A stretch of 6,159 nt of DNA, from assembly GCA_937901365.1 (NCBI GenBank), contig CALCEF010000268.1, positions 1 to 6,159 of the forward strand, read 5' to 3'. The notes under the pieces were generated by a model. That model saw nothing but the letters and a program-made list of their open reading frames with translations. It was not told the DNA's origin and made no database searches. The translations under genes were made by a program, and so were the position numbers. How positions within the stretch are numbered: position 1 is the first letter of the stretch; each line of letters begins with the position of its first letter. Source of the DNA: an uncultured euryarchaeote (lineage in GTDB: Archaea; Thermoplasmatota; Poseidoniia; Poseidoniales; Thalassarchaeaceae). Shown piece after piece: positions 1 to 5,357 of this stretch.

Positions 1-1
1 T

Positions 2-808
2 TACATGAAAAATCGAGTTGCTGTAAAATGAAGCTGAAAGTGGCCACCTCCCATCTTCCTCTGTTCTCTCATGATATCCATGGATAATCATGCAGGCATC
101 ACATTTCTCTCCAACGTGCGCAGTTACAAGATATCCATTGGTTCTAATCCCTTTATTGTCTAAACGAACGATTGCCATGCGATCCACAACTTCTGTACAG
201 TCATCGAGCATCGATTGCAGTCGACTGAATTCCCGTTTTGCTTCGTTAATCTTCTCAGAGACGATTGGGACTTCCTCCAATTCATTGGGCCCCATGCCAT
301 TAACGATATTCTCAAGCAACGTTTGACAATAGGAATCATCCGACGCATCGATTGTTCGTCCAATCCAAACAATTGGATTTTCTGACAAGAATTCTTCGCG
401 TGAAACCTTCCCCCCATCCAACTTGTCAACCATGCCCATCCACGGTTCAATATCGGTTAGGTCGGCACTATTCTGGAACGTATTGTAACAGACCCGAGCG
501 GCACTCAATGCATCATCCCACACGATATTACAACCCTCGCGAGTTGCTGCTATTTGCTGTTCAGGAGTAGGTTTGTTTGTCAGATGATGATCGATGTGAA
601 GACCACACATTGGATGGAAAGGAAGATCGAGGACGGCGGTCTCTCTGGTCATCCAATCGTCCACATCTCCTCTGCGAACCTCGGCAGGATGGCTGAATCG
701 GACCGGGACATCATTCCACACCCTGCGAAGAATTGCAGCCGATAGCAGACCATCTAAATCTCCATCAGCAACAACTCGCTGAATATTCATCATCGATACG
801 TCGACCAA
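2..808 (-). CDS. DHH-family phosphoesterase, C-terminus cut by the left window edge
   Basis: The reverse strand is open from about 832 to the left edge, with at least 264 codons visible and no stop. Counting from the ATG at 793, the protein has the DHH motif I DGDLDG at residues 10-15, an aspartate in VLDLPFH that fits motif II, and IDHH with the DHH triad at 68-70, the Mn-binding signature of the family (RecJ, nanoRNase/NrnA, GdpP-like enzymes). The later part, with an ACMIIHGY-like strand and a SASFYSNS strand near the edge, looks like the start of the DHHA1 substrate-binding domain; its Gly-rich GGGH motif should lie just outside. The family hydrolyses phosphodiester bonds in short oligonucleotides, cyclic dinucleotides or single-stranded DNA; the exact substrate cannot be read here. 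Start: TTG at 808 has GGAGG seven bases upstream, while ATG at 793 or 790 lies too far from it, so TTG is preferred but not certain. It is divergent from the Nudix gene. Confidence 0.88.
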   Translation of the reverse strand, partial: MVDVSMMNIQRVVADGDLDGLLSAAILRRVWNDVPVRFSHPAEVRRGDVDDWMTRETAVLDLPFHPMCGLHIDHHLTNKPTPEQQIAATREGCNIVWDDALSAARVCYNTFQNSADLTDIEPWMGMVDKLDGGKVSREEFLSENPIVWIGRTIDASDDSYCQTLLENIVNGMGPNELEEVPIVSEKINEAKREFSRLQSMLDDCTEVVDRMAIVRLDNKGIRTNGYLVTAHVGEKCDACMIIHGYHERTEEDGRWPLSASFYSNSIFHV

Positions 809-810
809 AG

Positions 811-820
811 CCTCTCCTCC
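811..820 (-). promoter_or_regulatory. Shine-Dalgarno sequence favouring the TTG start of the DHH gene
   Basis: The reverse strand reads GGAGGAGAGG here. GGAGG (820-816) ends seven bases before TTG at 808, which is good spacing, but 22 bases before ATG at 793. This supports the TTG start and five extra residues (MVDVS). The site also lies in the 68-base divergent gap to the Nudix gene, where I see no convincing TATA box for either direction. Confidence 0.5.
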
Positions 821-876
821 AAGCGTTGCTGGTCATCACACCCCGCTATTAGCGTTGGCGACACAACATACTGTGC

Positions 877-1329
877 ATGCGCAAGCAATTAGTAGACGCC
901 GCCCTTTCAAGCGACATGGAGACCTCGTGCGGAGTCGTCCTCGTCAATTTTGGCAGTGTTCTTCTTCTGCAATATCCGCAAGGCCATTGGGGGTTCCCCA
1001 AGGGTCACTACGAGGAGGAAGATGGCGCTTACCAACGAACTGCATTACGTGAATTGGAAGAGGAGACTGGCATTTCAGAAGTCGAAATGCTAGATGGTTG
1101 GCGAATGAGGACATTCTACACATTTTCTCGTAAGGGCAAAGTGGTCGAGAAAGAGGTATACTGGTTCATTGGAGAGACCGAACAATATGAGATTACATTG
1201 AGCCACGAACATCGCAATTTCATGTGGCTTGAATGGGATGATGCGGAGAATCAGTTGAATTTTGAGCAAAGCAAAGAGGTATTGCGAGGGGCTCGCGCAC
1301 AATTACGAGCCTTAGGTCGTGAACTCTAA
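877..1329 (+). CDS. Nudix hydrolase, bis(5'-nucleosyl)-tetraphosphatase (Ap4A hydrolase) type
   Basis: A 150-residue protein with a Nudix box at about residues 43-66, ending RELEEETGI, which carries the Mg-binding glutamates. Just before it is GHWGFPKGH, like the W-x-PPKGH of asymmetric Ap4A hydrolases (human NUDT2 type). Further on, EVYWFIGE and LSHEHRNFMWLEWDDA match the strand and the LSHEH...WL segment of that subfamily. The inferred role is cleavage of Ap4A and related dinucleoside polyphosphates to ATP plus AMP in the cytoplasm, clearing by-products of aminoacyl-tRNA synthetases. The front half of the box is unusual: Asp replaces the first conserved Glu and there is one extra residue before RE. 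Start: ATG 877 is the longest; ATG 916 (METSCGVVL) begins where family members usually begin and may be the true start. Neither has a clear ribosome site. The stop overlaps that of the convergent adenosyltransferase gene. Confidence 0.9.
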   Translation: MRKQLVDAALSSDMETSCGVVLVNFGSVLLLQYPQGHWGFPKGHYEEEDGAYQRTALRELEEETGISEVEMLDGWRMRTFYTFSRKGKVVEKEVYWFIGETEQYEITLSHEHRNFMWLEWDDAENQLNFEQSKEVLRGARAQLRALGREL

Positions 1330-1964
1330 TCTTGAACTCTCTTACCAAGAGGAACCCACAGGGTTTCATCCTCACCCAGGGTCATCGCAACCCACCGGAT
1401 TAGAACAAAGAACCAATCTGAAAGACGATTGAGATATGCAATGACCACATCACGCACAGCACTTTCTCCCTCAGCCTCTCTCAAACTCATCGCTCTTCGT
1501 TCAGCCCTTCTTGCAATCGTTCTAGCGAGATGCATCGTAGCAATAAATGGTGAACCTGTTGGGAGGATGAATGATTCCAGCGGCTCCAAATTTTCGGTCC
1601 AGGCATCCATCTCAGAACAGAGTCTGTCAGCCTGTTCTTGTCCAATCACCGTCATTGCATCAGGTAATTGATCAGGAGTAAATGCACACTCGCCCCCTAC
1701 ATCAAAGAGCTCTTGTTGAATCAAAGCGATTTTCGATGTCACTGCATTTTTCACTACGCGAACAGTTGCTCTAGCACCCCCATCTTCATGGTGAGTGTCA
1801 ACGCGCCCGAGCTCAGCCCTGACCATGCCGATCACTGAATTGAGCTCATCGATCGTACCGTAGAGTTCTACACGAGGATGATTTTTCGATACACGTTCAC
1901 CAGATGCAAGAGAGGTTTCTCCAGCGTCACCTCCTCCAGTGTGTACCTTGGTAATGCGTACCAT
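1326..1964 (-). CDS. Cob(I)alamin adenosyltransferase, PduO type
   Basis: A 212-residue protein transferring the adenosyl group of ATP to cob(I)alamin to make coenzyme B12, needed by enzymes such as methylmalonyl-CoA mutase or class II ribonucleotide reductase. The N-terminal ATP-binding signature VHTGGGDAGETSLASGERVSK lies at about residues 7-27, followed by YGTIDELNS (35-43), FILPTGSP (132-139), RTIARRAERR (148-157) and YLNRLSDWFFVLIRW (177-191), all in the order of the family. It is longer than the usual 180-190 residues because of a His/Asp/Gly-containing stretch at about 53-75 between the first helices. ATG at 1964 gives a start right at the conserved N-terminus. No strong ribosome site precedes it; a weak TTTAGAAG at about 1985-1992 could serve a leaderless transcript. 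It lies 42 bases downstream of the 88-aa gene and convergent with the Nudix gene. Confidence 0.95.
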   Translation of the reverse strand: MVRITKVHTGGGDAGETSLASGERVSKNHPRVELYGTIDELNSVIGMVRAELGRVDTHHEDGGARATVRVVKNAVTSKIALIQQELFDVGGECAFTPDQLPDAMTVIGQEQADRLCSEMDAWTENLEPLESFILPTGSPFIATMHLARTIARRAERRAMSLREAEGESAVRDVVIAYLNRLSDWFFVLIRWVAMTLGEDETLWVPLGKRVQD

Positions 1965-2006
1965 GAGTTAGACGGAGAGGCTTCTAAACAAGGGTCTTTC
2001 GCTACT

Positions 2007-2273
2007 TCAAACACTCTCAAACAAACAGTCTTCTTGAGTTTTGATTCGTAATCTTTTGATCACTAAGATGCTCAGAGCAATCCAGATGAACAATTCGATG
2101 GCAATGCAAACCCAATACCAATTTCCAAGACTAGAGAGGATTGCATTTGCATCATAGGGCTGTCCATTGAACCCAATGTAGATCGCTTGGGATAGCAAAT
2201 TTGCTCCGAACCAAATTGCAATGATTACCCAAGTCAATCGTATACTGAGGACTTCTACCCGCCCTTTTTGCAA
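2007..2273 (-). CDS. Small two-helix membrane protein, unknown function
   Basis: An 88-residue protein I do not recognise. It has a short basic N-terminus, a first membrane segment at about residues 13-35, a polar loop of about 15 residues (NGQPYDANAILSS), a second membrane segment at about 52-73 and a basic tail beginning KRLRIK. The positive charges at both ends suggest both termini are cytoplasmic. The start is TTG at 2273, preceded by GGTGA with four bases between; two ATGs just upstream (2284 and 2278) are in another frame, and the frame itself is closed by a stop at about 2297. The gene follows the 247-aa membrane gene after 80 bases that contain a TATA-like element, so it may have its own transcript. 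The clean two-helix profile supports a real gene, but the start is uncertain. Confidence 0.65.
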   Translation of the reverse strand: MQKGRVEVLSIRLTWVIIAIWFGANLLSQAIYIGFNGQPYDANAILSSLGNWYWVCIAIELFIWIALSILVIKRLRIKTQEDCLFESV

Positions 2274-2300
2274 CCCATCACCATGGTTAAATTGTCATTC

Positions 2301-2311
2301 GAGATATTTAA
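2301..2311 (-). promoter_or_regulatory. TATA-box-like element upstream of the 88-aa gene
   Basis: The reverse strand reads TTAAATATCTC, close to the archaeal TATA consensus (TTTAWATA). A transcription start about 25 bases downstream would fall near 2278-2282, almost on the TTG start codon, which would make the message nearly leaderless. It sits in the 80-base gap between the 247-aa and 88-aa genes, the widest gap in the window. This is consensus matching by eye only. Confidence 0.4.
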
Positions 2312-2353
2312 CATACACTAGAGCAACCCCAAGTAGCCCTACCTTTTGGGAGG

Positions 2354-3097
2354 TTATTCCGCCTCAGAAATCGGTTGACTGAGTCGCTTTAGACAGGAAT
2401 CAATCTTCTCAATCCAGGCTTTTTCAACAATTTCGATCCCCCCGAGTCTTTCCAGCATTTCCGAATGTCTAGCGGCTTCCGTTTGGTTTCCTTGTGATTC
2501 GTGAATTCGAATCAAGGCGACATGGCTCATTGCATCGAGCCAAGAATCATCCACACTCCAAGATTTCTCGAACATTGCAATCGCCCCCCTCTCGCCATCA
2601 ATCAGACCCCTGTCGAGTTGCCGCAGGGCTGCTTGGGACCAAGAAATTCCTTGAATTCCAATAATGAGTCCCTTCCAGAAGAGGAAGACCTCAAGGAGAA
2701 TCACAATGGTGACCAGTACGAATCCAACCCATTGTTCTGTACTGTTGTATGTTGACCAACCATCAGCCAATGCTGAAACCGTTGCAGCGACAAACCACAT
2801 GCCTGCAAATGGAGCCAAAATCACATCTCTATTTCGCCGGTCATGAAATGCTCCAATCATTACACCAATGCCACCCATGACCCCTGCAATCATCACTGGT
2901 AGGTCGGGACTCGTTGCACGAGGAGAACTCAACGCCATCGCCAATAGTCCTGTGAGGCTGAGCATAAGCCAAGCCCAGCGCCCCCCAATTTCAGGAAAAG
3001 GTTGAGCATAACTCATCCAGAGCAACAGTGCAGATGTACTCCCGAGGAAGGCAATCCACATCCACATTGACAACACGGCGAAGGTTTCGGTATTCAA
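2354..3097 (-). CDS. Five-segment membrane protein with helical C-terminal tail, unknown function
   Basis: A 247-residue protein I do not recognise. Hydrophobic segments lie at about residues 7-29, 40-57, 66-83, 92-111 and 123-148. The remaining hundred residues are soluble and helical, with a pattern that resembles one or two TPR-like repeats (ALRQLDRGLIDGERGAIAMF; LDAMSHVALIRIHESQGN, then TEAARHSEML). The tail may bind a partner protein. The start is TTG at 3097 within TTGA, overlapping the stop of the 116-aa gene by four bases, with a weak GGGA five bases upstream; GTG (residue 8) and ATG (residue 11) are the alternatives, and no start codon exists further upstream before an in-frame stop. 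The overlap argues for translational coupling and joint function with the 116-aa protein. Confidence 0.75.
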   Translation of the reverse strand: MNTETFAVLSMWMWIAFLGSTSALLLWMSYAQPFPEIGGRWAWLMLSLTGLLAMALSSPRATSPDLPVMIAGVMGGIGVMIGAFHDRRNRDVILAPFAGMWFVAATVSALADGWSTYNSTEQWVGFVLVTIVILLEVFLFWKGLIIGIQGISWSQAALRQLDRGLIDGERGAIAMFEKSWSVDDSWLDAMSHVALIRIHESQGNQTEAARHSEMLERLGGIEIVEKAWIEKIDSCLKRLSQPISEAE

Positions 3098-3444
3098 TTC
3101 ATTCCCGACTCGCCGCTGGGCTCACCATCATCGCCCCGCCACCCGGGTTGCCAAAATTCCTCATTGTCTAACCAAGCCAACCAATCGGCAGCATCCGCCT
3201 TTAGCAATCGATAGGCCCTACGCTCCAAACCCTGAAGCAACCCTTCGTCGATCTCAGCCTCTTTGTGAGCCTCTTTCCATTCAATTTGGAGCTCTGAAAT
3301 TCGGCGTTGTCCTTCTACGTGATTGTCAAAATTCCGTTCACACATTTCACGCAATTCGGTCAACCAAACTCGGGTACCTTTGATGTGCGGGTCATCATTC
3401 AATGGCTTCTCCCGCCGCTTGAATGGCCACCAACCCATACCCAT
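3094..3444 (-). CDS. Trp-rich helical protein, unknown function, coupled to the membrane gene
   Basis: A 116-residue protein I do not recognise. It has eight tryptophans, a short aromatic and basic N-terminus (WWPFKRREK), a long charged amphipathic helix or coiled coil at about residues 25-83 rich in Glu, Arg and Leu, a Trp-rich patch (DWLAWLDNEEFWQPGW, about 87-102) and a polar Gly/Ser/Glu tail that looks disordered. No signal peptide or membrane span is seen, so it is probably cytoplasmic, perhaps at the membrane face of the 247-aa protein it is coupled to. ATG 3444 and ATG 3438 are both possible; no start codon lies upstream in frame. AAGGAGGAGGG ten bases upstream supports 3444, while GAAGG directly before it would suit 3438. 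Divergent from rlmH. Confidence 0.75.
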   Translation of the reverse strand: MGMGWWPFKRREKPLNDDPHIKGTRVWLTELREMCERNFDNHVEGQRRISELQIEWKEAHKEAEIDEGLLQGLERRAYRLLKADAADWLAWLDNEEFWQPGWRGDDGEPSGESGMN

Positions 3445-3454
3445 CCTTCGTCGA

Positions 3455-3465
3455 CCCTCCTCCTT
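3455..3465 (-). promoter_or_regulatory. Shine-Dalgarno sequence of the 116-aa gene
   Basis: The reverse strand reads AAGGAGGAGGG, a purine-rich anti-16S match ending ten bases before ATG 3444. With GAGGGG before the decarboxylase and GGAGG before the DHH gene, it shows that at least part of this genome's genes use leadered, Shine-Dalgarno initiation. Confidence 0.5.
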
Positions 3466-3511
3466 GAGTCTTCGCCCTAATCATGAAGTCGTGTGACGTT
3501 AGGGGAACATC

Positions 3512-3949
3512 ATGGCCCGCATCGTTGTCCACACACATGGCAAGGCGCGGGAGAAAGGATATTCTCATCTCATCAGCAAGTACGCTGAGCGTCTAGAGAG
3601 TAGAGGCGTGACTGTAATCGCACATTCTGATCGCTTGGATCATGATGCATACGTTTCAAAGATTGAAGATGCCGCATCAAATGGAACCCTGATTCTACTC
3701 GATGAAACTGGACAGATTGGAGACACACTTTGGATGCTTGAGAATTGGAAATCATGGAGATTGTCCAACACGGCGATTCACCTTGCCATTGGACCCGTAG
3801 ATGGATTCAACACCGAGGTCATATCGCGTCATGAAGCAATTTCTCTCGGTCCGCTGACGCTAACCTACGAAATGGCCGCAGTCGTCCTTCTTGAGCAACT
3901 GTATCGGGCCAGCGAAATCGAACGAGGGTCACCCTATCACCGAGACTAA
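3512..3949 (+). CDS. rlmH: RlmH-type 23S rRNA (pseudouridine-N3) methyltransferase
   Basis: A 145-residue SPOUT-class protein, about ten residues shorter than the E. coli enzyme. RlmH uses S-adenosylmethionine to methylate N3 of pseudouridine 1915 in helix 69 of 23S rRNA on the assembled ribosome. Supporting segments are LILLDETGQIGD (about 60-71), LAIGPVDGF (91-99, the SAM-loop equivalent of the bacterial IGGxxG), then SLGPLTLTYEM (111-121), LLEQLYRASEI (126-136) and the C-terminal PYHRD, where the Arg of LYRA and the Tyr-His of PYH are functionally important in the bacterial enzyme. Two usually conserved residues differ: the His of the TLPH/TFPH motif is Tyr119 and a nearby Arg is Ala123. 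ATG 3512 has AGGGGA five bases upstream. The stop overlaps that of the convergent decarboxylase gene. Confidence 0.88.
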   Translation: MARIVVHTHGKAREKGYSHLISKYAERLESRGVTVIAHSDRLDHDAYVSKIEDAASNGTLILLDETGQIGDTLWMLENWKSWRLSNTAIHLAIGPVDGFNTEVISRHEAISLGPLTLTYEMAAVVLLEQLYRASEIERGSPYHRD

Positions 3950-5346
3950 TCAATCGATGAAGCGATTCGAATGATTTCGTCGATGAACTCAGTCAGACTT
4001 TCGAGATCAATTGCTGGATTACAGATGACTGGCCGCAGCACGGTTCTGTCTCCTACTTTTGCTAGGGACACCATGAAATCACCCTTTCGTACCATTTGTT
4101 GTCGAAGTTTTTCATTGAATAAGTTGATTTCATTTTCATCAGACATTGCTCCACGATATCTCAAACACACATTCGTGAATGCGCGCTCACAGACCAATTC
4201 CAAGTCAGGGTGATCGTTGATGAGGTTCTCCAATTCAATCGCCAACTCAACATAACGTTCGACACGCTCACTCCATCCCGAAGTACCACAAGATTTCCAT
4301 TCAATCCACAATTTCAATGCGTCTACACGACGGCCACATTGGAGACTTTTCCGACCGAGGTCATACTCTTCACCAGGTTCGTGAAACAGGTAATGAGCAG
4401 ATTTGATGTACGAACAGGATTCACCTAAAGCACCTGCATGAGGCGTCAACAATATCGAACAAGTGAGTGGAACCCCCATCAATTTGTGTGGGTCCCAAGT
4501 GAGGCTGTCTGCCCGTTCGATTCCAGCCATCAAATGTTTGTATTTTGGAGAGAACAGACAAGGTGCACCGAGGGCCGCATCCACATGAAGCCAGAGATCC
4601 TCATCACGACATACATCTGCTAACAGGTCAATTGAATCAAAGGCCCCGCGAACAGTTGTTCCAGTGGTTGCTACAACACAAATGGGGGTGCGCCCCGAAG
4701 AGCGGGCTTTTGCAATTTCATTGCGCAAAACATCGGATTTCATCTCTCCTCTTTCATTCGTCTCAATCTTGATGACTCCTTGGTTTCCAATGCCGAGTAC
4801 ATGGGCTGACATCAGTAGTGAGTAATGCGACTCAGCAGAAACAAAAACTGCAATTTTCCTCCCGTCAATTCCCTCATTCATTGCATTTGGAAAATATCGA
4901 TCACGAGCAAGCAATAAGGCGAGCATATTCGAATTTGAGCCACCTGATGTGAATGTGCCATCTGTATGCTCCCATCCAGCGAAGCGACCAAGTGTTGCAA
5001 CCATCTCTAACTCAATCAATGTGGCCGCTGGCGCAATTTCCCATGTGTAGATACTAGTATTGGAGAGCACAGTTGCAATTTCACCCGCTAATCCCGCTTC
5101 AGAAAGTCCACCCCAAAGTGGTTGAAAGAAATGCGGGTGCTGAGTTCGTACGCATTCTGAGAGATAGGTATCAATGGTTGAGATTAACTCATCCGCATCC
5201 ATGCCCGATTCATCCACCGAGACCTTCAGTATCTCAGCGAGTTCAGCCGGTGTTCGCCAAGTTCTGACTGGCAATTCACGATTCATTCTATCGCGAAAAT
5301 GGCCACGAACAATATCGAATACACCTTCAAGCAATGCATTTTCCAT
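3946..5346 (-). CDS. PLP-dependent acidic amino-acid decarboxylase (glutamate / cysteine-sulfinate / aspartate group)
   Basis: A 466-residue fold-type I group II decarboxylase. PLP-site residues are visible: TSGGSNSN (133-140), His174 in SAESHYS (stacks on the ring), TTGTT (227-231), Asp256 in LHVDAA and the Schiff-base lysine 288 in WDPHKLMG. The N-terminal part (HPHFFQPLWGG at 70-80, NTSIYTWEIAP at 96-106) and CGRRVDALKLWIEWK (337-351) resemble animal-type glutamate and cysteine-sulfinate decarboxylases rather than the shorter archaeal MfnA. The likely substrate is glutamate, aspartate or cysteine sulfinate, giving GABA, beta-alanine or hypotaurine; Ser98 sits where sulfinate decarboxylases have Ser and glutamate decarboxylases Asn, a weak hint from memory. 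ATG 5346 lies nine bases after the maeB stop, with GAGGGG five bases upstream, so the two genes are probably one operon. Confidence 0.92.
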   Translation of the reverse strand: MENALLEGVFDIVRGHFRDRMNRELPVRTWRTPAELAEILKVSVDESGMDADELISTIDTYLSECVRTQHPHFFQPLWGGLSEAGLAGEIATVLSNTSIYTWEIAPAATLIELEMVATLGRFAGWEHTDGTFTSGGSNSNMLALLLARDRYFPNAMNEGIDGRKIAVFVSAESHYSLLMSAHVLGIGNQGVIKIETNERGEMKSDVLRNEIAKARSSGRTPICVVATTGTTVRGAFDSIDLLADVCRDEDLWLHVDAALGAPCLFSPKYKHLMAGIERADSLTWDPHKLMGVPLTCSILLTPHAGALGESCSYIKSAHYLFHEPGEEYDLGRKSLQCGRRVDALKLWIEWKSCGTSGWSERVERYVELAIELENLINDHPDLELVCERAFTNVCLRYRGAMSDENEINLFNEKLRQQMVRKGDFMVSLAKVGDRTVLRPVICNPAIDLESLTEFIDEIIRIASSID

Positions 5347-5357
5347 GGAGACCCCTC
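5347..5357 (-). promoter_or_regulatory. Shine-Dalgarno sequence of the decarboxylase, overlapping the maeB stop
   Basis: The reverse strand reads TGAGGGGTCTCC directly before ATG 5346, so GAGGGG (5357-5352) shares bases with the TGA stop of the upstream gene and sits five bases from the start. Ribosomes ending on maeB could restart on the decarboxylase, which supports operon expression. Confidence 0.55.

Noticed and set aside
160..450. Minus-strand open frame of 96 codons inside the DHH gene region
   Set aside because: It is in a different reading frame from the DHH protein, which is continuous here with clear family motifs on both sides; the translation is rich in Trp, Arg and Met and looks like out-of-frame noise.
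1429..1671. Plus-strand open frame of 80 codons
   Set aside because: Antisense shadow of the adenosyltransferase gene, whose motifs are intact across this stretch.
2335..2356. Possible hairpin terminator after the 247-aa gene
   Set aside because: Only a four-base ACCT/AGGT stem can be formed and no T-tract follows on the minus strand; too weak to call.
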